Position numbers and translations under genes: made by a program. The notes below the pieces were generated by a model. It was not told the origin of the DNA and did no database searches. It worked only from the letters and a program-made list of their open reading frames with translations. A DNA stretch of 64,000 nucleotides from Clostridium sp. DSM 17811 (GTDB lineage Bacteria; Bacillota; Clostridia; Clostridiales; Clostridiaceae). Where the stretch lies: positions 186,001-250,000 of the forward strand of contig NZ_JAHLDU010000004.1 in NCBI RefSeq assembly GCF_018861905.1. Direction: 5' to 3'. This document shows, in pieces, positions 1 to 9,692 of the stretch; position 1 is the stretch's first letter; every line of letters begins with the position of its first letter.

Positions 1-1376
1 ACATAATATATCATCCAGATAAACATCGTATTAATAAAAAACTCGATATTACTGAATTGATAAGCATAACTAAGGATAAAAATAATTTTGAAAGGAATGG
101 TATGAAGGAGTTTACATATAAGACAGGTAAAGATACATTTAATGCGTTTTATATTAGTGTACCTGAGCTTAAAAGTTTAGTAGTTTTTACAGTAAATGAA
201 AATAATATGAAAAGTGCATCAAATACAATAGGAAAACTTATAGTGTTAATGACTTTTATAATGCTTTTAGTAATGGTGCCTTTATGTTATATATTTATAA
301 GGAAAATTCTGAGACCAATGAACATCCTTGTGAAAAATACAGTAGAGATTTCAAATGGAAATCTTGCAGTTGTGAATATAATAAAAAGCAATGATGAAAT
401 TGGTAAACTAGGTTTAAGTTTTAATACTATGACGCAAAATATTAAATCCTTAGTTTATGACGTAGCTAAGGTGACAGAAGAGCTTTTACACATTAATAAG
501 GTAACTTGTACAACGCAGCATAATATAGTAATAGGCATGGAGATAATTACAGAAAATACTCAAATGGTATCTAACGACACAAATAAATTAACTAGCGTAA
601 TAAATTCAAGCGTAAGGTCTGTTGAAGGCATAACTAAAAAGGTACAAAGCATAAAAGAACGATCTACGGATATGTATCTAAAAGCTGAAAATATTAAAAC
701 TATTAATAATTCAAACATAAGTTCAATCACTAGTCTAAAACATATAAATAAAGAAAGTACAAATAAACTAAATGGCGTAAATAAATCATTCAAGGAATTA
801 TATACGGATTTTATGGGTATTAAAAGTATAGTAGATGTTGTAAATAACATATCTAAAAGAACTCATATATTATCTTTAAATGCGTCAATAGAGGCTGCAA
901 CAGCTGGGAAATATGGTGCTGGATTTAGTATAGTTGCTAGAGAAATTAGAAGCTTGTCAGATGGTATTGGTGAGCAAATGAGTAAAATACAAGATATAGT
1001 TAGTAGTGTAAATAATAATATGTCAAGGACTGAAATTAGCATAGATGAGGTAAATAGAGTTTTTAATGAGCAAGATAACGCTATAAATGAAACTATTTTA
1101 AGTTATCAAAAGGCGTTAAGATCTACAGAGGATATAGTATCGTCAATTGGCAATATTGACCTTAGTATTGATGTTTTAAATAATGAAAATACAAGTGTTA
1201 TAAATACACTTAAAGAAGTAAATATTATTTGCGGGGAGTTTACAGATTCTGTTGGGAAAATAAGTGCTGTAATTGAAAATCAATATGTTGAAACTAAGAA
1301 TATGGACGGTTTAGTAATACAATTAGAGAATTCAACTAATGAACTTAGAGTAAAAATGAATAAATTTACTTTATAA
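1..1376 (+). CDS. Methyl-accepting chemotaxis protein, 5' end outside window
   Basis: The frame is open from base 3, upstream of the first possible TTG start at 57, and those codons (HPDK-like) continue a Cache-type sensor domain, so the gene is cut by the window edge. Visible order: end of the extracellular sensor, one membrane helix (about residues 60-84 counted from base 57), a HAMP domain and a cytoplasmic signalling coiled coil. The hairpin tip reads LSLNASIEAATAGKYGAGFS where the family norm is close to [20 protein letters not shown], so the CheA/CheW-binding tip is rather diverged. It should sense an external ligand and signal to CheA. The next gene is also a chemoreceptor but has its own promoter. 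Confidence 0.9.
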   Translation, partial: IIYHPDKHRINKKLDITELISITKDKNNFERNGMKEFTYKTGKDTFNAFYISVPELKSLVVFTVNENNMKSASNTIGKLIVLMTFIMLLVMVPLCYIFIRKILRPMNILVKNTVEISNGNLAVVNIIKSNDEIGKLGLSFNTMTQNIKSLVYDVAKVTEELLHINKVTCTTQHNIVIGMEIITENTQMVSNDTNKLTSVINSSVRSVEGITKKVQSIKERSTDMYLKAENIKTINNSNISSITSLKHINKESTNKLNGVNKSFKELYTDFMGIKSIVDVVNNISKRTHILSLNASIEAATAGKYGAGFSIVAREIRSLSDGIGEQMSKIQDIVSSVNNNMSRTEISIDEVNRVFNEQDNAINETILSYQKALRSTEDIVSSIGNIDLSIDVLNNENTSVINTLKEVNIICGEFTDSVGKISAVIENQYVETKNMDGLVIQLENSTNELRVKMNKFTL

Positions 1377-1417
1377 TAATATAAAGACAGGAAAGAATAT
1401 ATATTTAAAAGTAGTCT

Positions 1418-1444
1418 TAAGTAATAATCGTTTACAACGATAAT
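1418..1444 (+). promoter_or_regulatory. SigD-like (flagellar sigma) promoter
   Basis: TAAG, a spacer of 14-15 bases, then ACGATAAT resembles the SigD/FliA consensus TAAA-N15-GCCGATAT. It lies about 30 bases upstream of the next chemoreceptor start. It is a weaker match than the three sites upstream of the chemoreceptors near 43.8-48 kb. Confidence 0.45.
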
Positions 1445-1475
1445 ATAGAGACGATTGTTAAGGGGGGTACAACTA

Positions 1476-3236
1476 ATGAAAAAAGCGAATACTAAAACAA
1501 AAGGTTTGAATATTAAAACGAAACTCATAATAGTTACAGGAATGTTATTACTTATACCTGTAATTGCATTAGGCTTAATAAGTTATAAAGTCGCCAAAAA
1601 TGAACTTGAAGATAGCGGAAAGGTTTTACTTAAAAATAGTGTGGAAATGACACTTATGGTAATTAGTGAAAATCAAAAACTTGTAGATGAGGGAAAACTA
1701 ACGCTTGATGAAGCTAAGGAAAGAACACGTGAGTATATGTTAGGTAAAAAGCAAGCAGATGGTACAAGACCTATTAATAAAAAAATTAGTCTTGGGGAAA
1801 GTGGTTATTTGCTAGCATATACAAAAGATGGTGTAGAAGCTGCACATCCTACCCTAGAGGGTAAGAGTGTAATAGATGTTAAGGATAAGAAAGATGGTTC
1901 TTATTTTGTTAAGGAGCAAATTAGAATAGCGAGTAACGGTGGGGGTTATTTAACATACTTCTGGACTCCAGCTAATTCCGATGAAATTGCGAGTAAAATA
2001 ACTTACCAAAGGGTGGATCCTAATTGGGGCTGGACTGTTAGTGCAGGGACTTATACAAATGATTTTAATGTTGGCTCAAACAAAATTTTAGGTACTACAC
2101 TTCTTGTACTTTTAGCTGTGCTTGTTTTAGGAGGAGCAGTTATTATATTATTTGCGGAGCATATATCCGCTCCAATTAAAAAGATTGGTAAGGCAGTAGA
2201 TGTTGTAGCTTTAGGTAATTTAAGTATTCCGGATTTAAATATAAAAAATAGAGATGAAATTGGGAAGCTAAATGAGTCGTTCAATAGAATGGTTAAGAAT
2301 GTAAATGAACTAATAAGTTCTGTGAAAAATTCTGCTACTGTTGTATTTGAATCATCTCAGGTGTTAGATTCCATTGTGGATGAAAACACAGCATCAATTA
2401 ATGAGGTAGCAGCATCTGTTGATGAGATTGCAAGAGGATCAAGTGAGCAGGCGTTAGAGACACAAAATGGAGTTAGTAGGGTTAAAATTTTAGCAGATAA
2501 AATAGAACTTGTAACAGCGCTTTCTGTAAAAACTAATGAGGTAACAGAGGCAACGGTTGTGATAGGAAGCAAAGGATTTTCTGCATTTGAACAGCTTATA
2601 GAAAAAACAGATGAGAATAGCAAGGCATCAGGAAAGGTAAGTGATATAATACTTGAGGTTGATAGAAGTTCTATAGAAATTGGAGCAATAACCCAGGCAA
2701 TTAGTCAAATATCAGAGCAAACAAATTTATTAGCATTAAATGCTGCTATAGAGGCTGCAAGAGCTGGTGAACAGGGAAAAGGATTTGCAGTAGTTGCTGA
2801 AGAGGTAAGAAAGCTCGCTTCAGAGTCTGCTATATCTGCTGCAAAAGTTAGAGAACTAATTGATGGAATACAAAAAAAATCGAAAGATGCGGTTATAGCA
2901 ATGGAAGTTGGAAATGAAATAGCAAAAGAACAAAGTAAATCTGTAATAGATGCTAAAAGTATATTTGTACAGATACTAGAAGCTATAGGTAATATTTCAG
3001 AGGATATGAAAAGTATTAAGGGATATAGTCTAGAAATGGAAACAGAGAAGAATGTAATAATTGAAATTTTGGAAACCCTTTCAGCTTCAACAGAGGAAAA
3101 TTCAGCTGCGACTCAGCAGGTTGCAGCGACAACAGAAGAGCAACTAGCAAGTATAGATCAGATTGTTTCACATACACAAGATTTGAAGAATCTGGCAGTA
3201 AAGCTTACAGCTGCAGTGGACGAATTTCAGGTTTAG
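1476..3236 (+). CDS. Methyl-accepting chemotaxis protein with single Cache sensor
   Basis: A 586-residue chemoreceptor. The ATG at 1476 is chosen over the upstream TTG at 1455 because AGGGGGG lies about 8 bases before it. A membrane helix near residues 18-40 is followed by an extracellular sCache_2-type sensor ([22 protein letters not shown] and [10 protein letters not shown] are typical of the fold). A second membrane helix lies near 205-227, then HAMP and a canonical signalling domain with tip [20 protein letters not shown]. Cache_2 sensors of this kind often bind small organic acids; the ligand here is unknown. The gene is followed by a strong terminator. Confidence 0.93.
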   Translation: MKKANTKTKGLNIKTKLIIVTGMLLLIPVIALGLISYKVAKNELEDSGKVLLKNSVEMTLMVISENQKLVDEGKLTLDEAKERTREYMLGKKQADGTRPINKKISLGESGYLLAYTKDGVEAAHPTLEGKSVIDVKDKKDGSYFVKEQIRIASNGGGYLTYFWTPANSDEIASKITYQRVDPNWGWTVSAGTYTNDFNVGSNKILGTTLLVLLAVLVLGGAVIILFAEHISAPIKKIGKAVDVVALGNLSIPDLNIKNRDEIGKLNESFNRMVKNVNELISSVKNSATVVFESSQVLDSIVDENTASINEVAASVDEIARGSSEQALETQNGVSRVKILADKIELVTALSVKTNEVTEATVVIGSKGFSAFEQLIEKTDENSKASGKVSDIILEVDRSSIEIGAITQAISQISEQTNLLALNAAIEAARAGEQGKGFAVVAEEVRKLASESAISAAKVRELIDGIQKKSKDAVIAMEVGNEIAKEQSKSVIDAKSIFVQILEAIGNISEDMKSIKGYSLEMETEKNVIIEILETLSASTEENSAATQQVAATTEEQLASIDQIVSHTQDLKNLAVKLTAAVDEFQV

Positions 3237-3245
3237 GGTATAAAC

Positions 3246-3282
3246 AAAGAGGGAAACCAAATAAATATTGGTTTCCCTCTTT
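3246..3282. terminator. Bidirectional terminator between convergent genes
   Basis: A perfect 15-bp inverted repeat (3246-3260 and 3268-3282) with AAA on one flank and TTT on the other lies between the chemoreceptor and gltX, which converge. It can serve both strands. Confidence 0.85.
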
Positions 3283-3290
3283 ATTATATA

Positions 3291-4946
3291 TTATTTAAAA
3301 TCTTGGCTTAATCTTTGTATAACACGTTTTTCACCCATAGCTTGCATAACTTCATGTAGATCTTGAGTTTGTGTCTTATTAGTTAATGCAACTCTTACAA
3401 TTGTCGCAACATCTGATAATTGACCTTTAAATAACTCTGGATTTTTTTTATAAGTTTTTGCATTTTTGGCATATCCAAGGTTTAAAGCAAGCTCTTTAAG
3501 GGTCGCAAACCAAGTATCATTATCATGAGAAAAATCATATACACCAATATAACTTGAAAGAACACTTCTTACCTCATCCATTGGTATATGATCAGGGAAA
3601 TTGTATCCTTTGGTAAGGCTATCTCTATAAAGATCATCAAAGAAATACACAATATGTTCTTTTACATCTAACCATTTTACAAAATCTTTTCTTGGCTTAT
3701 CATTTTCTCTTTCTATATTAAATATTTTTTTAGCATATTCTTCATTTTCTATTAATAAATTCGACATTTTAACATCATAAGCTTTAGCCCAATTAAGATA
3801 AAGTTCATATACAGTAGTTGCATTCATGGTAGCTATAACATCTTTACTAATATCGTTAAGTTTCAAAATATCAAATAAAGCTCCACTTTTACTCATATTT
3901 TCAAGGGTAATATTAAAGCTTGTGCAAGGAATATTTTTATTAGCATCTCTCCACTCTTGAAAATCTGAATTAATTAAATTTACAAGATATTCAGTTACAG
4001 CTATAAAAGGATACCCCTCAGATCTGTAAAATTCAACTGAGATTTCTGGGTCTTTTCTCTTACTAAGCTTACGTTTTGATGTTCCATCCATTTTCATTAT
4101 TGTAGGTATATGAGCATAATGTGGGGTTGTAAAGCCCAACATTTCAAATAGCTGCAAATGTATAGGGAGAGATGATAGCCACTCCTCACCGCGAATTACA
4201 TGGGTTGTTCCCATTAAATGATCATCTATAGCATGAGCAAAATGATATGTTGGAATTCCATTCGTTTTAAGAATTACAATATCTTGGTCATTTTCTGGCA
4301 TGCTTATGGTACCTTTAATTAGATCATTACAAACAACTCTTTTGCCAGATTCCTCAGGTGCTCTAAGTCTTATAACATAAGGGGTACCCTTTGCGAGATT
4401 AGAAGTAATCTCATCCATTGTTGAATTCCTGTGAATTGCCCATTTCCCATGATATCCAGTATTAATTTTAAGTTCTTGTTGAATTGTTCTCGTTTTATCT
4501 AGATCTTCTGCAGTGCAAAAGCAAGGGTAAGCTAAGCCTTTTGATATTAGAGACTTTACAAAGGCATGATAAATATTAATTCTGTCACTTTGCTTATATG
4601 GACCATAGGCACCTTTTTCATTATTAGAATCTATAACACCTTCATCAAAGTTAATACCGAAATCTCGAAGAGTGCTTGTGCTATCTTCAATGGCTCCAAC
4701 TACCTCTCTTTTTTTATCAGTGTCCTCTACTCTAAAGTAAAATATACCTTCACTTTGGTGTGCAAGCCTTTCGGATATAAGAGCAGCAAAGACACCTCCA
4801 AGATGTTGAAAACCAGTAGGACTTGGGGCGTATCTTGTAATCATAGCATTAGGTTTAAGATTACGTTTTGGATAAAGAGTTCTATAGTATTCTGGAGTTT
4901 CTTTTACGTTAGGTAATAATAAATCAGCCAGTTTTAAATAATCCAT
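3291..4946 (-). CDS. gltX: Glutamyl-tRNA synthetase
   Basis: Class I synthetase charging tRNA with glutamate. The nucleotide-binding HIGH region reads APSPTGFQHLGG near residue 42 and the KMSKS loop reads KRKLSKRKDPE near residue 295. The long C-terminal anticodon-binding part gives about 551 residues, longer than the common 480-500-residue GluRS but in line with one clostridial type. An ATG at 4955 is also possible, but AAGAAAGG directly abuts it; the ATG at 4946 has the normal 9-base spacing and is preferred. Upstream is a T-box-like leader, so expression probably responds to tRNA charging. Whether it also charges tRNA-Gln cannot be judged here. Confidence 0.93.
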   Translation of the reverse strand: MDYLKLADLLLPNVKETPEYYRTLYPKRNLKPNAMITRYAPSPTGFQHLGGVFAALISERLAHQSEGIFYFRVEDTDKKREVVGAIEDSTSTLRDFGINFDEGVIDSNNEKGAYGPYKQSDRINIYHAFVKSLISKGLAYPCFCTAEDLDKTRTIQQELKINTGYHGKWAIHRNSTMDEITSNLAKGTPYVIRLRAPEESGKRVVCNDLIKGTISMPENDQDIVILKTNGIPTYHFAHAIDDHLMGTTHVIRGEEWLSSLPIHLQLFEMLGFTTPHYAHIPTIMKMDGTSKRKLSKRKDPEISVEFYRSEGYPFIAVTEYLVNLINSDFQEWRDANKNIPCTSFNITLENMSKSGALFDILKLNDISKDVIATMNATTVYELYLNWAKAYDVKMSNLLIENEEYAKKIFNIERENDKPRKDFVKWLDVKEHIVYFFDDLYRDSLTKGYNFPDHIPMDEVRSVLSSYIGVYDFSHDNDTWFATLKELALNLGYAKNAKTYKKNPELFKGQLSDVATIVRVALTNKTQTQDLHEVMQAMGEKRVIQRLSQDFK

Positions 4947-4983
4947 ATTAATCATCCTTTCTTATGTAAGTATTTTAATTTAA

Positions 4984-5044
4984 ATAAAAAACCTCTCATC
5001 CTAAAATATAATAGGACGAAAGGTAAACTTCCGCGGTACCACCT
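4984..5044 (-). promoter_or_regulatory. T-box antiterminator/terminator controlling gltX
   Basis: On the minus strand the hallmark AGGTGGTACCGCGG occupies 5031-5044. It is followed by an 11-bp terminator hairpin (5013-5023 with 4992-5002, two G-U pairs) and a run of six T. This is the signature of a T-box, where uncharged tRNA stabilises the antiterminator through its NCCA end. The stretch between the apparent promoter and this box is only about 40 bases, too short for a normal Stem I carrying a specifier loop. Confidence 0.85.
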
Positions 5045-5090
5045 AAATTGAAATTATATATGCTTATATCTTTTAGTACATTTAAGCTTA

Positions 5091-5119
5091 ATTATACATA
5101 TATTTTTAGAAGATGTCAA
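5091..5119 (-). promoter_or_regulatory. Vegetative promoter of gltX
   Basis: TTGACA (5114-5119) and TATAAT (5091-5096) are both perfect and separated by 17 bases on the minus strand. Transcription would start near 5084, about 40 bases before the T-box sequence. The match is by eye, but two perfect hexamers at ideal spacing are hard to dismiss. The rest of 5120-5306 is AT-rich; it holds the promoter of the next gene (TGGTATAAT, -10 at 5250-5255) and nothing else I recognise. Confidence 0.7.
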
Positions 5120-5306
5120 TATAGAATACTCTCACTTTTTTTGATAAAGACCATATGTTAGTAGTAGAGCAGGAATATTGTGTTTAAAATTCTCATAGAC
5201 TAAAAAAAGAAATATATATATAACCATGTATAGGTTTTCATAAATGTGGTATAATATATAAAATAATGAAAATTTTATAAGAAAATGAAAGTGAGGTGAT
5301 AATAAT

Positions 5307-5957
5307 ATGGGCGCGTTAGTTTTGCTCAGTGGTTTTACGCAAAAGGATAATGTTAATTTAATAAAGAGGATGAAAGAAATATTTTTAGATAGAAAATATA
5401 CTTTGAGTTATATACCTTCAATTACAGATAAGAAATTAGAAGGTTTTAAAAAGGCAAAAATACAATTGCGTGAATATGGAAATTTTGAATTTAAGTATTT
5501 TGATATAGATGATTTTTGTAGTATAGATACAATAGATGCAATATTTAAGTCAGATGTAATATATTTATCAGGTGGAAATGCTTACTATTTTTTAAATAAT
5601 CTTAAGAAAAGATATTTTATAACAAGGTTAAGACGATATGTCCAAAATGGTGGTTGTATTATAGGGGTATGCGCAGGTGCGATAATGATGGCAAAGGATA
5701 TATCAGCTGCACAATTTGGTAGTGAGGATATAGTAGGTTTATCAAATCTATCATCTTTAGCTCTAGTTGATTTTAATTTTATGCCACATTGGAATATGAG
5801 TAGTAAGTATTTAGATGATTTAAAGAAGTATTCTAATAATACTGGTAATGTAGTTTATACATGTAATGATGGGGATGGAATAGTTGTAATTAACAATGAA
5901 TTACAATTTTATGGAGATATAAATATGATAAAAGAGGGGGAAATAGAGCAAGTATAA
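5307..5957 (+). CDS. Peptidase S51 / class I glutamine-amidotransferase-like protein
   Basis: 216 residues with the flavodoxin-like fold of dipeptidase E and cyanophycinase relatives: YLSGGNAYYF near 86-95 and the nucleophile elbow GVCAGA at 120-125. Family S51 has Ser at this position (GxSAGA); here it is Cys122, which is the nucleophile used by class I amidotransferases. MPHWN further on supplies the histidine seen in S51 members. GTGAGGTGAT precedes the ATG. It stands alone, with its own promoter and terminator. Substrate unknown; a small-peptide or amide hydrolase is the cautious reading. Confidence 0.7.
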   Translation: MGALVLLSGFTQKDNVNLIKRMKEIFLDRKYTLSYIPSITDKKLEGFKKAKIQLREYGNFEFKYFDIDDFCSIDTIDAIFKSDVIYLSGGNAYYFLNNLKKRYFITRLRRYVQNGGCIIGVCAGAIMMAKDISAAQFGSEDIVGLSNLSSLALVDFNFMPHWNMSSKYLDDLKKYSNNTGNVVYTCNDGDGIVVINNELQFYGDINMIKEGEIEQV

Positions 5958-5960
5958 TTA

Positions 5961-6000
5961 AAAATCGATGTTATAATATATTTTATACATCGATTTTTTT
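5961..6000 (+). terminator. Rho-independent terminator
   Basis: AAAATCGATGT pairs with ACATCGATTTT and is followed by a run of T, just after the S51-like gene. The A-rich left side could also stop transcription of the convergent MATE gene. Confidence 0.8.
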
Positions 6001-6030
6001 AAAACTATGTCGTTGTTTTATAGAAGTATA

Positions 6031-7458
6031 TTAACTAGCAGCACTCGCAATGCTCGCAAGTCTTATTTTAATCTTATTAAGTTTAAAAATTTGATGTCTC
6101 TCTAGTATTTCAAGTGTGGTATAAGTGTACCTAATAAATATAGCAGCTGTAATAAAAGATATCACATCTGAAATGGGATAAGCGAGCCATGCTCCGGATA
6201 CACCCATATTAAGCCCAATTACAAATGAATATACAAGTGGTATAAATACTATTAGCTGCCTAAATATTGATAACTTGAAAGATGCCTTAACTCTATTTAT
6301 AGCTTGGCAATAAGATATTGATAGATAATATACGCCAATGCAAGGGAATACAGCTATAACCATTCTAAAAGCCTTCGATGTTTGTTCAATAATGGCTTTA
6401 TCATTTATAAATAGGCCTATAAATGTATCTGAAAAAATCATAAATATTGCCCATAATAAAGTTGAACTTACAGATACTGCAATTATGGACGACTTAACAA
6501 CTTCTTTTAACCTTGTATAATTTCCTGCACCAAAATTATATGCAGCGATGGGTTGCATAGCTGTGCTTATACCCATTACTGTCATAAATAAAAACATTGA
6601 AACCCTTGTAGTTAAACCAATTGTTACGATGGCAGAATCTCCGCCATAGGAAAATAATAAATTGTTTAATATAGCAGCAACTATCGCGTCTGATATTTCT
6701 ATTATAAATGTTGAAAATCCAACACATACTATTCCAACAGACACTGCTTTGTTTAGGGTTAATTTAAAAGAAAATTTTAGGCTCATTTTTAATTGAATAA
6801 ATACAATAAGAACATATATAAACGCTATTATTTGAGATACAACGGTTGCTATAGCAGCTCCTTTTACTCCGTAAGAGAATACATTTATTAGAAAATAATC
6901 TATAATTACATTGAAAATTGCTCCAATAGAAGTGCTTAATAAAACTATTTTTGTGTTTCCAAAAGAAGTTATAATATATGATGCGATTATAGTAAAGGAT
7001 TGAAAGATTACACCGATTAAGATTATATTTATATAATCTTTTGCAAGAGAAAATGTATTTTTAGAGGCTCCTAGGCTAATTAGAATTTTATCTTGAAAAA
7101 CAAAAATGCTAATACCAATTACGGATATTGTTATAAACATTAAAACTATAGCATTTGGTATAATTATCTTAAGATTTTCGAAATCTTTGTCTCCACAACT
7201 TCTTGAAACGGAAGTTGAAGCCCCGATAGCTATAAGCATAGATATGGCAAAAAACAATCTTTGAATTGGGAAGGCTATGGTTAGAGCACCAATCGCATTA
7301 GCGCCTATAGCTTGACCTAAAAACATAGAATCAACCATGTTGTACATTTCGGCTACCATTAAAGAAATTATTGCTGGCACAGAAAATTTAAATAATAGTT
7401 TCCCGATTTTTTCTTCACCAAACATTTTGTTACTTTCTGTGATATTACTTATCGTCAT
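6031..7458 (-). CDS. MATE family multidrug/cation efflux protein
   Basis: About 475 residues with twelve predicted hydrophobic helices and the two-bundle layout of MATE transporters. The N-terminus GKLLFKFSVPAIISLMV and the MVDSMFLGQAIG segment are typical of the MepA/DinF-like branch. It should export organic compounds in exchange for Na+ or H+. A GTG at 7467 lies only 2 bases from AAGGAG; the ATG at 7458 (11-base spacing) is the more plausible start. An 8-bp inverted repeat (TACAAAGT 7551-7558, ACTTTGTA 7571-7578) lies about 95-120 bases upstream and might be an operator. Confidence 0.9.
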   Translation of the reverse strand: MTISNITESNKMFGEEKIGKLLFKFSVPAIISLMVAEMYNMVDSMFLGQAIGANAIGALTIAFPIQRLFFAISMLIAIGASTSVSRSCGDKDFENLKIIIPNAIVLMFITISVIGISIFVFQDKILISLGASKNTFSLAKDYINIILIGVIFQSFTIIASYIITSFGNTKIVLLSTSIGAIFNVIIDYFLINVFSYGVKGAAIATVVSQIIAFIYVLIVFIQLKMSLKFSFKLTLNKAVSVGIVCVGFSTFIIEISDAIVAAILNNLLFSYGGDSAIVTIGLTTRVSMFLFMTVMGISTAMQPIAAYNFGAGNYTRLKEVVKSSIIAVSVSSTLLWAIFMIFSDTFIGLFINDKAIIEQTSKAFRMVIAVFPCIGVYYLSISYCQAINRVKASFKLSIFRQLIVFIPLVYSFVIGLNMGVSGAWLAYPISDVISFITAAIFIRYTYTTLEILERHQIFKLNKIKIRLASIASAAS

Positions 7459-7594
7459 TAAATCCACTACTCCTTAAAATTTTTGTTTCTATGATATTAT
7501 TCTACGCTATTATGTATTTTTAAACATTCACACGATTGCTAGATAGAAAGTACAAAGTTGCTAACATGAGACTTTGTATTATACTTAAATAACA

Positions 7595-7621
7595 AAAAAG
7601 CACCCTAAAATAGGTGCTTTT
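7595..7621 (-). terminator. Terminator overlapping the end of the AraC-GH39 gene
   Basis: AAAAGCACC pairs with GGTGCTTTT around a loop that contains the stop codon; on the minus strand it is followed by TTTTTTG. Confidence 0.75.
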
Positions 7622-9692
7622 GTACTTCTTGAAGAACTATTAATGTAGAGCCATAACCTTCTATCTTTATTATATTATTATAAACTGCATTTTTTTTAGC
7701 ATAGGATAAGGAAATGTTAGGGGTAGAAATTTTAGTTAGAAGCTTCCACTCATCATAACCAAGTCTTTTGGGTTTACCCATTCGTAACCAAATATCATAA
7801 GCTGATCCAACTTTTTCTCCAATTTCATATTTAATAACTTTGTAGTCATGAATCAAATTTTTAATTGATAAAGATATTTTTCGCTCAGTAATATTTTTAC
7901 TACCTTTACCTTTAGCTAAATCTTCTAGCTTAATTAGGGTATTAAGTTCATCACTGTAACTGTAAAGCAAAACTTGGATATCTTCATCTCTTCTTGTGAT
8001 AATATATCCATCACCTTTATCAATAACTTCATTTCCTAGTTTAGACAATAAATAATAGGCATAATACGAAGCTTTTTTTATTCCATCTAAGGTAAGGAGG
8101 CCAGGAGATCCAAAAAATAGTTCATTATTTAAAATCGAGCTTTCTTCTACGGTGTCAAAAGCCTTTAGTGCATTCAAACTGCTAGTATCATTAATGAAAT
8201 TATGAATAATATATGGAAGCATGTATGAAGAGTCATAAATAGTATTTATAGCTTCAGGACCATTAAAAGGTTTTTCTATTAAATCCTGTAATTGATATTT
8301 TTCGAAAATTTGTTTTGAAATATCTATATATTCTATAGATAGATCCTTTGAGACTTGGAATTTCCATAACTTCACAACTTCAATTCCATATATATCAGCG
8401 AAATATAATACAAAACTTTCTAAAAGTTTTATAAAGGAATTTTTATCTTCAAAGATTTGATCTAAAATTATTACTGGAACAAGGGATATGTCCATTAAAA
8501 ATTCTAATAGTTTTTCAACTTCATTCCAATTTAAGAAATTTACATTTTCATTAAAATATATTTTCATTTCTTTTCCAAAGAGATTTTGAACTATACCATT
8601 TTTAAAACCTATAGCCTCTTGAAAAGTTCTTAGATATTCTTGTTCCCTTGCTTTAATAAGCTCCTTTGCTTGACCTAAATTTATGTTTTCTTCCCATTTG
8701 TGGTATAAATGCGCACCTTTCAGCGTGAAATCTGTTTGTAGTTTTATAATTTTATTTGTATAGTTAAATCTATCATAGTCTTCTAAATAATTAGATAAAT
8801 AATGAATGGAAGTAGATAGGTCATAAGTTTGTATTTTTTTAAAACTATCAAATTGATCTGCTGGTATATCATATTTTTTTCTGAATTGTAGTGGTGTGCA
8901 CTTATAATGATCTTTAAAGCTTTTATTGTAATACCTGGCATGAGAAAAACCAACATCAAGAGAAATATCGGATATGGTTTTATCAGTATCTAATAACAAT
9001 TTAATAGATTCATCTACTCGTACATTATTAACTAATTCTTTTAAATTTGTTCCAGACATTTCTTTTATTTGATGACATAAATAATAAGAACTTAAATATT
9101 CTATACTTGCAATGTCTTGCAAACTTATCTTATTCATATAGTTATTATATATATACCTAATGATTCTATGGTACCTCTGAAATTGCGTTACATTTTCTTT
9201 TATATCTTTCTCATCATATGAAAGATAGTGAAAATTGTTTATTAAATGGAATAGTAACTTTACTAAAATGGATTCTATTTGATCATCAAAATTCTCGCTT
9301 TTTTGTATTACTTCGCAAGCTAAAATAGACAAATATTTTCGTAGAACATCATATTTTTCTTCTCTTTGGACGCCTTCTTCACTTGAATTTGTATAAAAAT
9401 ATATATTTTTCATATCATCATAATATTTTTCGAAAAATGTAGGGTCTAAGTGGAAAATTAATACCTTGTTTTCAACCTCTGAGTAAATTCTATGAGCTTC
9501 ATCACAATTTATAATTTCAAGTTCACGCTCGTATACTTCATAATTGCCTGATTCTATAAGTACATTAATAGTGCCCTCTAGTACAAAAATTATTTCGATA
9601 GAATTATGCCAATGTATTGGGTAGTCATTTATATTCTTAAGGGAGATACTTATAGGTAAATCATTCATATAACTTATATATTCTTTTCTCAT
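7605..9692 (-). CDS. AraC-family regulator fused to a degenerate GH39-like domain
   Basis: 695 residues in three parts: an N-terminal cupin sensor (HWHNSIEIIFVLEG near residue 27), an AraC double helix-turn-helix (about 170-275; ISDISLDVGFSHARYYNKSF and FKDHYKCTPLQFRKKY) and a long C-terminal TIM-barrel and beta-sandwich part resembling GH39 glycosidases (GSPGLLTLDGIKKASYYAYYLL near 525). In GH39 enzymes the acid/base sits in a WNEPN motif after a tryptophan-rich strand; here the aligned stretch reads LWKFQVSKDL, so the catalytic glutamate appears lost and the barrel probably senses a carbohydrate. AGAGG lies 8 bases before the ATG. The neighbouring MATE gene is downstream on the same strand but separated by a terminator; its target is unknown. 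Confidence 0.85.
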   Translation of the reverse strand: MRKEYISYMNDLPISISLKNINDYPIHWHNSIEIIFVLEGTINVLIESGNYEVYERELEIINCDEAHRIYSEVENKVLIFHLDPTFFEKYYDDMKNIYFYTNSSEEGVQREEKYDVLRKYLSILACEVIQKSENFDDQIESILVKLLFHLINNFHYLSYDEKDIKENVTQFQRYHRIIRYIYNNYMNKISLQDIASIEYLSSYYLCHQIKEMSGTNLKELVNNVRVDESIKLLLDTDKTISDISLDVGFSHARYYNKSFKDHYKCTPLQFRKKYDIPADQFDSFKKIQTYDLSTSIHYLSNYLEDYDRFNYTNKIIKLQTDFTLKGAHLYHKWEENINLGQAKELIKAREQEYLRTFQEAIGFKNGIVQNLFGKEMKIYFNENVNFLNWNEVEKLLEFLMDISLVPVIILDQIFEDKNSFIKLLESFVLYFADIYGIEVVKLWKFQVSKDLSIEYIDISKQIFEKYQLQDLIEKPFNGPEAINTIYDSSYMLPYIIHNFINDTSSLNALKAFDTVEESSILNNELFFGSPGLLTLDGIKKASYYAYYLLSKLGNEVIDKGDGYIITRRDEDIQVLLYSYSDELNTLIKLEDLAKGKGSKNITERKISLSIKNLIHDYKVIKYEIGEKVGSAYDIWLRMGKPKRLGYDEWKLLTKISTPNISLSYAKKNAVYNNIIKIEGYGSTLIVLQEVQKHLF

